From Halovivax gelatinilyticus (GTDB taxonomy: Archaea > Halobacteriota > Halobacteria > Halobacteriales > Natrialbaceae): a stretch of 64,000 bases of DNA. The translations under genes were made by a program, and so were the position numbers. Each line of letters starts with the position of its first letter. The stretch's first letter is position 1. Below are positions 9,316 to 17,730 of the stretch, one piece after another. The notes under the pieces were generated by a model. That model worked only from the letters and a program-made list of their open reading frames with translations, ran no database searches and was not told the DNA's origin. Location of the stretch: the NCBI RefSeq assembly GCF_024300625.1, contig NZ_CP101322.1:819992-883991 (forward strand), read 5' to 3'.

Positions 9316-9801
9316 TCACTCAACGTACGAGTGATCGACCAGGAGGTCGTCGCCGACGCCCGGTTCGCCGTAGACGTCACAGTAACCGGGCTCGTATTCC
9401 ATCAGTTGGAACAAGATCCCTCCCGTCGAACGCGGCGAGAGGAAGGCTTCCCGGTACTTCTCGTGGTCTGCACGATCGACGACGCGGACGTCGTGGCTGT
9501 CGAGGTGAGAGACGACGTCGTCGATGGAGGCGACCTCGAACGTTATGTGGTGGAGGCCCGGGCCGTTTCGCTCTAAGAACTCGGTGAGAAACGTGTCGTC
9601 CGCGGTCGGCTCGATCAGTTCGATGCGACTCAGGTCGCCGAGTTCGTACTGGACCCAGCGAAAGCCGTCCGCCGGTTCGTCGGCGATCAGATCGCCGCCG
9701 AGCAGTTTCAAGACCGTCGCGACCGTCTCGCGGTCGTCTACCGCGATGCCGACGTGATCGACGCGGACGCGAAGATCCAGATCGGGTTCGCTCTCGAACA
9801 T
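9316..9801 (-). CDS. VOC (glyoxalase) family protein, methylmalonyl-CoA epimerase-like
   Basis: A 161-residue VOC-fold protein with the pattern of methylmalonyl-CoA epimerases: VDHVGIAVDD at the N-terminus, RIELIEP, then FLERNGPGLHHITFEV and a C-terminal STGGILFQL. The three metal ligands H16, E near 57 and H near 85 are present, but the usual last ligand Glu (VLIEL) is replaced by Gln. True epimerase activity is therefore uncertain. The start is set at the ATG at 9801, next to the VOC fold; an in-frame start at 9861 would add 20 residues. It is divergent from the PaaI-like gene, which may link it to acyl-CoA metabolism. Confidence 0.72.
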   Translation of the reverse strand: MFESEPDLDLRVRVDHVGIAVDDRETVATVLKLLGGDLIADEPADGFRWVQYELGDLSRIELIEPTADDTFLTEFLERNGPGLHHITFEVASIDDVVSHLDSHDVRVVDRADHEKYREAFLSPRSTGGILFQLMEYEPGYCDVYGEPGVGDDLLVDHSYVE

Positions 9802-9889
9802 GATCGGTGCAACGAATTCGATCGCGAAGAAACTAGCCACGCGAACGAGCGTAACCGACATTCATAGTGGTGGCGCCCGACGGACCGAC

Positions 9890-10282
9890 ATGGACGACGT
9901 ATCGCCCGAACGCGAAGCGGAGATTCGCGACGACGCCTACTGTTCGCTGCTCGGCATCGAACTGGTCGCTATCGGCTCCGGGACGGCCACGACGGAACTC
10001 GAGGTTACCGACGACCACCTGAACTTTCACGGGATCCCCCACGGCGGGGCGATCAACTCGCTCGCCGACGCCGCCTTCGCCGCCGCATCGAACGCGGACG
10101 GTGACGACGCGTTCGCCCTGGAGACGAACGTTTCCTACCTCGAGGCGGTCGACGTCGGGACGACGCTCACGGCGACGGCCGAGCGGACTCACGAAACCAG
10201 GGCTACCGGCGAGTACGAGGTCGTCGTGACGGCCGAAGGCGATAGGGTAGCCACGTTCCGCGGGCGCGTCTACCGACCCTGA
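9890..10282 (+). CDS. paaI: PaaI-like hotdog acyl-CoA thioesterase
   Basis: A 130-residue single hotdog domain. Asn45 (HLNFHG), His51-Gly-Gly (IPHGGAINSLADAAF) and Asp60 match the active site of the phenylacetic-acid thioesterase PaaI, which hydrolyses hydroxyphenylacetyl-CoA and protects the free CoA pool. The stop lies 31 bases from the convergent paaK stop, which strengthens the assignment. The ATG at 9890 is 25-30 bases downstream of TTCATAGTGG; the in-frame ATG at 9800 would extend it into the divergent VOC gene. The substrate in this organism is inferred from context only. Confidence 0.8.
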   Translation: MDDVSPEREAEIRDDAYCSLLGIELVAIGSGTATTELEVTDDHLNFHGIPHGGAINSLADAAFAAASNADGDDAFALETNVSYLEAVDVGTTLTATAERTHETRATGEYEVVVTAEGDRVATFRGRVYRP

Positions 10283-10313
10283 GAACTCGGAAGACCCAGC
10301 CAGTCGCCGGGTG

Positions 10314-11597
10314 TTACCGGTGATCGAACACGCGTTTTACCTTCCCGGTCTCGTGGCGCTCGATCGCGCCGTAGGGAACGACGTTGAGTTCGTCCACGGT
10401 GACGTTGAGCACGTCGTTGAGTCGATCTTCGATCAGCTCACGAAGCGCCTCCTGGCTCAGATCGGCGTCCGCGTGGCGTTCGACGGTGATCTCCATCGTG
10501 TCGAGCGAGCCATCGCGATAGAGATCGATGCGGTAGTGTGGCGCGACGTCTTCGATGTCGATCATAACTTCCTCGACGCTGCTCGCGTAAACGTTGACCC
10601 CGCGGACGATGAGGAGGTCGTCGACCCGGCCGCTGATGTTGTCCATCCGTACGGCGGTTCGTCCACAATCGCAGGTCTCTCTGGTGAGACTGGTGACGTC
10701 GCCGGTGCGGTAGCGCAAGACAGGCAACGCCTCCTTGGTGAGCGAGGTTAACACGAGTTCACCCCGTTCACCGTCGGGCAATGGCTCACCCGTGTCGGGA
10801 TCGACGATCTCGGGATAGAAGTGGTCCTCCCAGACGTGCATTCCGTCCTGGGCCTCCGCGCACTCGATCGAGACGCCGGGCCCGATGAGTTCCGAGAGGC
10901 CGTAGATGTCGATCGCGGTCACGTCGAGTGCGGCTTCGATCTCTTCGCGCATCGGATCGGTGAACGGCTCCGCGCCGATGACGACGGTCGACAGCGGTAG
11001 GTCGCGAATGTCGAGTCCCCGTTCTTCGGCCGCCTCTGCCAGGTACAGACAGTACGACGGCGTACAGCCGATCGCGTCGACGCCCAAATCTTCGAGCATC
11101 TCGAGCTGGCGTGCCGTGTTCCCGCCGCCGGTCGGAACGACGGTCGCGCCGAGTTCCTCGACGCCGTCGTGAAAGCCCAGTCCGCCGGTGAACAGGCCGT
11201 ATCCGTACGCGTTCTGGAAGGTATCTGCGGGATCGACGCCGGCGGCCGCGAGCGAGCGGGCCATGACGTCTTTCCAGACCTGGAGGTCGCTCTCGGTGTA
11301 GGCGACGAGTTTCTGCTTGCCTGTCGTTCCGGAGGAGGCCTGAATCCGCCTGAGGTCTTCGTTCGGAACGGCGAACAGTCCGTCGGGATACTGGTTTTTG
11401 AAATGTTCCTTCCGCGTGAACGGAAGTGACGTGACGTCGTCGATCGAGTCGATGTCGTCGGGGGAGACGCCCGCAGCGTCGAGTCGGTCCCGGTAGAAGT
11501 CGACGGAATCGTAGGCGTGCCGGACCGTCTCTTGCAATCGTTCGGTCTGTAGCGCTTCCAGTTCGTCTCGTGGCGTGGTTTCGATGTCGTGGTACAT
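10314..11597 (-). CDS. paaK: Phenylacetate-CoA ligase
   Basis: A 427-residue member of the PaaK branch of adenylate-forming enzymes, which activate an aryl acid with ATP and CoA. The phosphate loop ASSGTTGKQKLVAYT is near residue 88, YGLSELIGPG near 232, YRTGDVTSL near 294, and the C-terminal domain ends with the conserved lysine in ETGKVKRVFD. The length is normal for PaaK. The start is the ATG at 11597 (MYHDIETTP); the open frame extends upstream without homology. It lies 208 bases downstream of livF on the same strand and next to the paaI-like gene. This suggests the Liv-type transporter brings in the aromatic acid that it activates. Confidence 0.9.
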   Translation of the reverse strand: MYHDIETTPRDELEALQTERLQETVRHAYDSVDFYRDRLDAAGVSPDDIDSIDDVTSLPFTRKEHFKNQYPDGLFAVPNEDLRRIQASSGTTGKQKLVAYTESDLQVWKDVMARSLAAAGVDPADTFQNAYGYGLFTGGLGFHDGVEELGATVVPTGGGNTARQLEMLEDLGVDAIGCTPSYCLYLAEAAEERGLDIRDLPLSTVVIGAEPFTDPMREEIEAALDVTAIDIYGLSELIGPGVSIECAEAQDGMHVWEDHFYPEIVDPDTGEPLPDGERGELVLTSLTKEALPVLRYRTGDVTSLTRETCDCGRTAVRMDNISGRVDDLLIVRGVNVYASSVEEVMIDIEDVAPHYRIDLYRDGSLDTMEITVERHADADLSQEALRELIEDRLNDVLNVTVDELNVVPYGAIERHETGKVKRVFDHR

Positions 11598-11804
11598 AGT
11601 CTGTGATCGGCTCGCGTTAGTTCGGTCGTCGACCCGGCATCGTCCCTCGATTCCCGGATCGGTTGTCGTTCGATTCGATGCGACGTGCGTGGCCAAAGTG
11701 GTATCGGGCGACACAGTCTCGGGCGACGGCCACGACACGTTCTTGCAACAGCACCGCCGCGCTTGTCCCATCGCGTCGGCCTCCGAGCCTGTGCGTACTC
11801 CCGG

Positions 11805-12527
11805 TCATGTCGTAATCCCCAGGTAGGTGTCGAGGACGTCTTCGTCGTCTTCGAGCGCCCGAGAGCGCCCGTTCCAGACGATCTCACCCTGGTTGAGGAC
11901 GTAGTTTCGATCGGCCAGTTCGAGGGCGACGTGGACGTTCTGCTCGACGAGCATAACCGTGATTCCCCGCTCGTTCAGGTCCCGGATCGCGTCGACGACG
12001 TCCTGGACGATGTACGGTGCGAGTCCCTCGGTCGGTTCGTCGAGCAAGATGAGATCGGCGCCGCTCACGAGGGCCCGTCCGATCGTGAGCATCTGCTGTT
12101 CGCCACCTGAAAGCGACGAACCTGCGTTGTTCGTCCGATCGGCGAGGTTTTCGAACGTGTCGAGGACCTCCCCGATCGAGAGCCCGTCGCGGTCCGACGC
12201 GCCGCCGTAAGCGGCGAGTTCGAGGTTCTCGCGAACGGTCAGATCGGGGAAGATCCGACGTTCCTCCGGAACGAGCGAGATCCCTCGTTTCGCCGTATCG
12301 ACTGCGTCCAGGTGACCGATCGGCTCGCCGTGGTAGGTGATCGTTCCCGCGGTCGGTTCGACGATGCCCATGATCGATCGCAGCGTCGTCGTCTTGCCGG
12401 CGCCGTTGCGCCCGACGAGCGAGACGACTTCTCCCTCGTTTACGTGCAGGGAGACGTCTCGGAGGATTTGCGTCTCGCCGTAGCCCGCATCGACGTGCTC
12501 GAGTTCGAGCACCGGCCCGGTCGTCAT
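11805..12527 (-). CDS. livF: Branched-chain amino acid-type ABC transporter ATPase LivF
   Basis: A 240-residue ABC ATPase of the LivF type with Walker A GRNGAGKTTTL at about 38-48, signature SLSGGEQQM near 139, and Walker B LILLDEPTEGL near 160. It ends with the short helix typical of LivF. Its ATG overlaps the stop of livG by four bases (12524-12527), so the two are translationally coupled. With LivG it would form the cytoplasmic ATPase pair that drives uptake through the fused permease. Specificity may be aromatic acids rather than branched-chain amino acids given the adjacent paaK. Confidence 0.92.
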   Translation of the reverse strand: MTTGPVLELEHVDAGYGETQILRDVSLHVNEGEVVSLVGRNGAGKTTTLRSIMGIVEPTAGTITYHGEPIGHLDAVDTAKRGISLVPEERRIFPDLTVRENLELAAYGGASDRDGLSIGEVLDTFENLADRTNNAGSSLSGGEQQMLTIGRALVSGADLILLDEPTEGLAPYIVQDVVDAIRDLNERGITVMLVEQNVHVALELADRNYVLNQGEIVWNGRSRALEDDEDVLDTYLGITT

Positions 12528-13324
12528 TCGACCATCCCCCCGAGATAGGCGTCCTGAACGGCCTCGTCGGCGGCGATCGTGTCCGGTTCACCGTCGGCGA
12601 TGACGGCACCCTGATGTAATACCGTGATGCGGTCAGAGAGTTCCATGACGAGTTCGATGTCGTGTTCGATGAGTAACAGCGTCTGGTCGGCGAGCACCTC
12701 CTGGATGAGGTCGATCGTCGCGTCGGTCTCCTCGATGCTCATCCCCGCTGTTGGTTCGTCGAACAGCACGACCTTCGGATCGGTCGCAAGCACCATGCCG
12801 ATCTCGAGACGGCGTTTACCGCCGTAATCGAGGGACGCCGCCTCCTCGTGAGCCAGCGAGGAGAGTCCAACCCGTTCGAGCACGTCGTCCGTGCGGTCGT
12901 TGATCGCGTCGTACCGATCGGTCGGTTTGAACAGCGATTCGAAGAAGCCGTACTCGTCGCGGTGGGCCGACTGGGCCGCGACGCGGACGTTTTCGCGAAC
13001 GTCGAGCTCTCCGAAGATGTTCAGAATCTGGAACGATCGGCCCATGCCGCGTCGGACCCGTTCTTGCGGCGGGAGGTCGGTGATGTCCTCGCCGTCGAAT
13101 CGGACCGAGCCAGCGCTCACCGGCAGTGCTCCAGATAGCAAGTTGAAGAGCGTCGTCTTGCCGGCCCCGTTCGGTCCGATGATGCTTCGAAATTCGCCCG
13201 GGCGAACCGAGAGGTCCACGCCGTCGACGGCGGTGAACGCGCCGAATCGTTTGGTGAGACCGTCGGTTTCCAGGATCCCCTCTGCGTCCGATTCGGGTTC
13301 GTGGTGGGTTGCGTTCACGGTCAT
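12524..13324 (-). CDS. livG: Branched-chain amino acid-type ABC transporter ATPase LivG
   Basis: A 266-residue LivG-type ATPase: Walker A GPNGAGKTTLFNLL near 52, Walker B VVLFDEPTAGM near 177, and a modified signature, DYGGKRRLEI, where LivG proteins usually have LSYGxQRRLEI. The long insert between Walker A and the signature is characteristic of LivG. The ATG at 13324 shares one base with the stop of the upstream permease (TGATG); a TTG codon directly before it is less likely. It is the second ATPase of the liv operon. Confidence 0.92.
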   Translation of the reverse strand: MTVNATHHEPESDAEGILETDGLTKRFGAFTAVDGVDLSVRPGEFRSIIGPNGAGKTTLFNLLSGALPVSAGSVRFDGEDITDLPPQERVRRGMGRSFQILNIFGELDVRENVRVAAQSAHRDEYGFFESLFKPTDRYDAINDRTDDVLERVGLSSLAHEEAASLDYGGKRRLEIGMVLATDPKVVLFDEPTAGMSIEETDATIDLIQEVLADQTLLLIEHDIELVMELSDRITVLHQGAVIADGEPDTIAADEAVQDAYLGGMVE

Positions 13325-15414
13325 CAATCACCGTCACCTCGCTGAAGGTCGGCCGGCGCGTCCGTTCCCGGTTTGGGGCCACCGCGATTCGTCAAGTACG
13401 GTGTGAGCTTCTCGGGCAGAGAGACGAGCCCTCGCGGGAGGAAGATCACGAACAGGATGAACGTGATCCCGAGAACGAGCCGCCACCGTTCGGTGTAATC
13501 CATGAAGAGTTCCTCGAGGCCGTAAAAGGCAAACGCGCCGATAATCGGTCCGTACAGGGTCCCCATACCGCCGAGGAGGACCATGACGATCACTTCGCCC
13601 GACTTCAACCACTCGGCGGCGTCGGGGAAGACGGCCCCCGAATTGAGGACGTACAGCGAACCCGCGAGCGTCGCGAAGGTTCCGCTGACGACGAACGCCC
13701 GTCGTTTGTAGACCGTCGGGTTGTAACCGAGGAATCGGGCGCGCTCTTCGTTCTCCCGGATCGCCATCAACACGCTCCCGAACGGCGATTGGAGCATGCG
13801 ACGCGTAACGAGGAACGTGATGACGAGCGCCGCGAGAACGATGTAGAAGAACAATTCGGTTCCCGCCACCGATATCGGACCGACAAAGATGCCGACATCG
13901 CTCAGCTCGATCCCGACGCCACCGATGCCGTAATAGGTGGAAAATCCGAACAGGCCCTCGGAGCCGCCGGTAATCTCGCGACCGACCCAGCCGTCTAAGT
14001 GGTAGAGCATATCGTAATACAGCTCCGCAAACGCGAGGGTGATCATCGCGAAATACACGCCGTGAACTCGTATCGACAGGTAGCCGACGATCCACGCGAT
14101 GATCGCACCGACGAGCAGTGCCACGGCGACGGCAACAAACGCCGATCCGGTCACGTTAATTAACACGATCGCCGCAACGTACGCACCGAGTCCCCAGAAG
14201 AGGGCGTGACCCAGTGAAACGAGACCGGTGTAGCCCATGACGAAGTCCAGCGCGAGTGCAAACAGTCCCCAGATTAGCATCCTGACCAGCAAGGTGACGT
14301 AGTACGTCGAGTACAACCACCCGGCCCCGAGCGGGGCAAGCGCCAACAACCCGACCATCGCAACGCCGAGTTTGAGTCGGGTCCCGTCTTCGAGTAATCC
14401 TCCACGGGTTCCCGTGAGGAGGTCACCACCCCCCTCCTCGAATTCCGTGCCGAAGAGTCCCCGCGGACGGACCAATAAGATGCCGATCATCAGGAGAAAG
14501 AGGACCATCGATTCGATCGCAGGGAAGTACGGCACGAGAATCGACTCCTGGAGAATCCCCACGAGTAGTCCGCCGACAGCCGCTCCTTTGAAGCTACCGA
14601 GTCCACCGAGGACGACGATGATGAACGCCGGGATGATGATACTCATCCCCATATCCGGATTGACGCCCGTTCGACCACTCAGGATGATGCCGGCGATCGC
14701 CGCGAGCGCCGCGCCGAGTCCGAACACCAGCGAGTAATACCGATCGATACCGATTCCCAGGTTCTTCACCATCTGTCGGTCCTGGGCACCGGCCCGAATG
14801 ATGAGCCCGAATCGCGTGTGTTCGAGCAGCGCCCAGACGGCCAGAGCGATCGCGGATCCAACGATGATGATGAAGAAGGGGTACACGCTGAAATTGGCCC
14901 CGGCGATGGTAACGTGTCCGCTGATCAGGTCCGGTCGAGAGATCGGTGGTCGCGTCCCGGTTCCCCAGAACAGGTAGATCAAGTCGTTGATGACGATGAC
15001 GAATCCGAACGTCAGCAGGATGTGATACAGCGGGTTGCGTCCGTACAGCGGCTGGACGGCGTATCGCTCCATACCCACCCCGATGATCCCGACGATGATC
15101 GGAGCGACGACGAGCGCGGCGATGAACGCCATACCGCCGCCGAAGATCGAACCGGTCGCGGCCATCACCGAGACGGCGAAAAAGGCACCGAGTGCGAACA
15201 GCTCGCCGTGGGCGAAATTGATCACGTGCATCACGCCGAAGATCACGGAGAGGCCGGCGGCGAGCAACACGTACACCAATCCGACGGTCAATCCGTCCAG
15301 CAGTTGCTGAAAGCCGCCGAGTAGAAGCGGTGCGAGTTCGAGCGTGACGGGAGTGATATCGAGCCAGCCGACTGATCCGCCGGCGAGCAACTGATGTGAA
15401 CTGTCGACTACCAT
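13324..15414 (-). CDS. livHM: Fused LivH-LivM permease
   Basis: A 696-residue integral membrane protein that joins both permease subunits of the HAAT transporter. Residues 1-300 are LivH (LSVIFGVMHVINFAHGELFA, then an inverted-topology permease). A short cytoplasmic linker (GTEFEEGGGDLL) leads into LivM from about 345 (YTGLVSLGHALFWGLGAY; the EAA-like loop near SPFGSVLMAIRENEERA). In most organisms these are separate genes. The ATG at 15414 lies 13 bases after the livK stop; an upstream start at 15477 would overlap livK. It forms the channel for the solute captured by LivK. Confidence 0.9.
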   Translation of the reverse strand: MVVDSSHQLLAGGSVGWLDITPVTLELAPLLLGGFQQLLDGLTVGLVYVLLAAGLSVIFGVMHVINFAHGELFALGAFFAVSVMAATGSIFGGGMAFIAALVVAPIIVGIIGVGMERYAVQPLYGRNPLYHILLTFGFVIVINDLIYLFWGTGTRPPISRPDLISGHVTIAGANFSVYPFFIIIVGSAIALAVWALLEHTRFGLIIRAGAQDRQMVKNLGIGIDRYYSLVFGLGAALAAIAGIILSGRTGVNPDMGMSIIIPAFIIVVLGGLGSFKGAAVGGLLVGILQESILVPYFPAIESMVLFLLMIGILLVRPRGLFGTEFEEGGGDLLTGTRGGLLEDGTRLKLGVAMVGLLALAPLGAGWLYSTYYVTLLVRMLIWGLFALALDFVMGYTGLVSLGHALFWGLGAYVAAIVLINVTGSAFVAVAVALLVGAIIAWIVGYLSIRVHGVYFAMITLAFAELYYDMLYHLDGWVGREITGGSEGLFGFSTYYGIGGVGIELSDVGIFVGPISVAGTELFFYIVLAALVITFLVTRRMLQSPFGSVLMAIRENEERARFLGYNPTVYKRRAFVVSGTFATLAGSLYVLNSGAVFPDAAEWLKSGEVIVMVLLGGMGTLYGPIIGAFAFYGLEELFMDYTERWRLVLGITFILFVIFLPRGLVSLPEKLTPYLTNRGGPKPGTDAPADLQRGDGD

Positions 15415-15427
15415 CGTCGCGGTGAGG

Positions 15428-16690
15428 CTACAGCTCGCATCCGGTGTCCTCACAATCCGGGGCAGCCTCGTCCCCATCGAGTTCGGTCAGGAGCTCGACG
15501 TCGGCCACGTCGCCCCCGTCGTCCGGTGCGACGTTCTCGGCCATCCAGACCGGATTCGTCGCCTGCTGGTCGCACTCGCGCAGGGTTACGTCGCCGAAGA
15601 TGGACTCGTAGGACATTCCCGACAGTTCCGCTCTGACTGTATCGGGGTTCCGAGAGCCAGCCGCCTGGATCCCCTGAGCGACCATCATGATCGAACCGTA
15701 GCCGACCCGAGAAAAGTTGTCAGGTGGCGCGCCGTACTCGTCCTCGTAATCCGAGACGAACTCGGGGTTGGTACCCGTCTCGAGGCCCGGGACGTAGCGC
15801 GTCCCGCTATAAATTCCCTGTGCGGCCTCACCCGCACCGCCCCGAACGACGGCGAACGATCCGGTCGTCGTCACGATCGGAATCTCGTCGTGAAGACCGC
15901 GTTCGTATGCCTGAAGTAAGAACCGGATGAGGTGACCACCGGTCGCACCGACGACGAGCGCGTCGGCGTCGTCGGCGCTGCCCGAAAGCTGCGTGATGAA
16001 CGCCTCGAAGTCGGTCGCCCCCTCACTCGGCGTTACCGTCTCGACATCCTCGTACTCGTCGGTCAGGTTCTGCATCCGGCCTTCGAACTCCTCCTTGACG
16101 GAGTGACCGTAGGCGTAATCGGCGAGCGAGTACATCACCCGGCCGCCGAGGTTCTCGGCCGTCCACTGGGCTACCACCTCGGCGATCTGGGCCGTACTCG
16201 TCTCGAATCGGAAAACGTACTCGTTGCAGTTCGAGCCCGTGATCGAGACGTCCGCCGCGCCAGGGGTGTAGATCACTTCGTTCTCGAGTGCAACTTCGTT
16301 GATCGCGAGTGCGACCGAACTGGATATCGCGCCGGTCAAAAACTGCGCCCCGTCGCGTTCGATGGCTTGATTCGCCGCCTGGATGCCGTCTTCCGCGTTC
16401 AGTTGGGTGTCGTAGTCCTCGAACTCGATCTCGAAATCGAACTCGTCGCTCTCGTTTACGTGCTCGATCGCGAGGAGTTCACCCTGATGGCGCTCCTCCG
16501 CGAGATCGGCGAAGTCACCCGTAAACGGCTCCAAGACACCGAACTGAACGGTATCGAAGTCTTCGTCGTCGCCATTGTCGTCGTTCGGATCGCCGATACA
16601 GCCCGCCAGTGTCGAAACGCCGACCGCACCGAGTGCCCCGGCGCCCCTGAGGAGATCTCGCCGCCGTGTGTTTGTGCTATCAAGCACCAT
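15428..16690 (-). CDS. livK: Liv-type ABC transporter substrate-binding lipoprotein
   Basis: A 420-residue periplasmic-type binding protein of the Peripla_BP_6 class. The N-terminus has a twin-arginine motif (TRRRDLLRGAG) and a lipobox (STLAGC), so it is probably exported by Tat and anchored by a lipid on Cys31, as is usual in haloarchaea. The mature part begins VQFGVLEPFTGDFADLAEE and has the two-lobe pattern of leucine/aromatic-acid binding proteins. It is the first gene of the liv operon (livK-livHM-livG-livF). The ligand cannot be read from the sequence; the paaK/paaI neighbours point to an aromatic carboxylate. Confidence 0.9.
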   Translation of the reverse strand: MVLDSTNTRRRDLLRGAGALGAVGVSTLAGCIGDPNDDNGDDEDFDTVQFGVLEPFTGDFADLAEERHQGELLAIEHVNESDEFDFEIEFEDYDTQLNAEDGIQAANQAIERDGAQFLTGAISSSVALAINEVALENEVIYTPGAADVSITGSNCNEYVFRFETSTAQIAEVVAQWTAENLGGRVMYSLADYAYGHSVKEEFEGRMQNLTDEYEDVETVTPSEGATDFEAFITQLSGSADDADALVVGATGGHLIRFLLQAYERGLHDEIPIVTTTGSFAVVRGGAGEAAQGIYSGTRYVPGLETGTNPEFVSDYEDEYGAPPDNFSRVGYGSIMMVAQGIQAAGSRNPDTVRAELSGMSYESIFGDVTLRECDQQATNPVWMAENVAPDDGGDVADVELLTELDGDEAAPDCEDTGCEL

Positions 16691-16725
16691 GGTATACGGG
16701 GTGACAGTGCGTAGCCAACGTTAAA

Positions 16726-16744
16726 GCATATCGCCCTCATATGC
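16726..16744. promoter_or_regulatory. Inverted repeat upstream of livK
   Basis: GCATAT at 16726-16731 is mirrored by ATATGC at 16739-16744 with a seven-base gap. It lies 36-54 bases before the livK ATG, next to the A/T-rich TTTTTTAAGAAAAA stretch at 16750-16763. The position suits an operator next to a TATA element for the liv operon. Function is inferred. Confidence 0.4.
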
Positions 16745-16916
16745 AGGGGTTTTTTAAGAAAAATTGGTAGAGACGGTACAGTTCCCCATTGTTCCACCAT
16801 AAACAGTGGAAAGTGATTCCATATGGTGATGAAACTAATATTCGATTCCAGATCGACGCCGCTCACCCCATCCGTTGCAAAGAACCTTGTCGACGGTGGG
16901 CTAACACGAACGTGAG

Positions 16917-17690
16917 ATGGTTTCCGAATCCACCGCAACCTACGAGCGGCTCGCGCCGCTTGACGCCGAGGACGCGACGCTAATCGAGGGACTACCGGGC
17001 CACGGCCTGGTGGCCTCGATCGTCGTCGACCTGCTCAAGGATCAGCTCGATCTCGCCCACTGCGGGAACATCACGTCGGACGCGTTCCCGCCCGTCACCA
17101 CGTTCGACGACGGGCTCGTTCAGGACCTCGTCAGGGTCTACGGCTGCGGCCACCCGGCCGTGATGACGCTGCAGAGCGACCTCACCGTGCCGGAGCGAGC
17201 GTTCGAACCGCTCAGTCGCTGCGTGATCGACGAGGTCGCAGACGACCTTCGCCGAGCCATCTTCATCGCCGCGGCGCCGGCTACGTCCGAAGAACAACTC
17301 GGCAGCGTCACCGGAATCGCGACGACGGAAGCCGTCCGCGACGAACTCGACGCGGCCGACATCCCGATCGCGGACGAGCACGGCGTCGTCGGCGGCGTCA
17401 CCGGGGCGCTCGTCAGAGGCTGCTACCAGGCCGACGTCCCCGCCGCGCTGCTGGTCGTCCGATCACACCCGCAGTTACCGGACCCGCGCTCGGCGAAAGC
17501 GGTGATCGAGAACGCCCTCGAACCGCTCGTCGAGTTCGAAGTCGACACGACTCCGCTGGACGAGCAGGCCGAGGAGATCCAACAGCGCATGCAACAGATC
17601 GCGAGCCAGTTCCAGCAGGCCCAGCAAGCCGCTGGCGGCGGCGAAGGAGACCGAAGCTTCAGGTCACAGGGATCGGGAATGTATCAATAG
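16917..17690 (+). CDS. PAC2-family protein (proteasome assembly chaperone-like)
   Basis: A 257-residue archaeal PAC2/PF09754 protein. The fold is announced by EDATLIEGLPGHGLVASIVVDLL and continues with VMTLQSDLTVPERAFEPLSRCVIDEV and GITTE-like strands. The C-terminus is a Gln-rich helix (EEIQQRMQQIASQFQQAQQ). In eukaryotes PAC1/PAC2 assist assembly of the 20S proteasome; the archaeal members are common but their job is not well shown. It is divergent from livK with 226 bases between them. Confidence 0.85.
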   Translation: MVSESTATYERLAPLDAEDATLIEGLPGHGLVASIVVDLLKDQLDLAHCGNITSDAFPPVTTFDDGLVQDLVRVYGCGHPAVMTLQSDLTVPERAFEPLSRCVIDEVADDLRRAIFIAAAPATSEEQLGSVTGIATTEAVRDELDAADIPIADEHGVVGGVTGALVRGCYQADVPAALLVVRSHPQLPDPRSAKAVIENALEPLVEFEVDTTPLDEQAEEIQQRMQQIASQFQQAQQAAGGGEGDRSFRSQGSGMYQ

Positions 17691-17730
17691 CGGATCCGCG
17701 CTTATCAGGATCGGCGTTCGCGATGGTCGC

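Noticed and set aside
11617-11808. 63-residue minus-strand frame between livF and paaK (LLQERVVAVARDCVARYHFG)
   Set aside because: It overlaps the livF stop slightly and has a protein-like middle, but it is basic overall, unlike haloarchaeal proteins, and matches no family I know.
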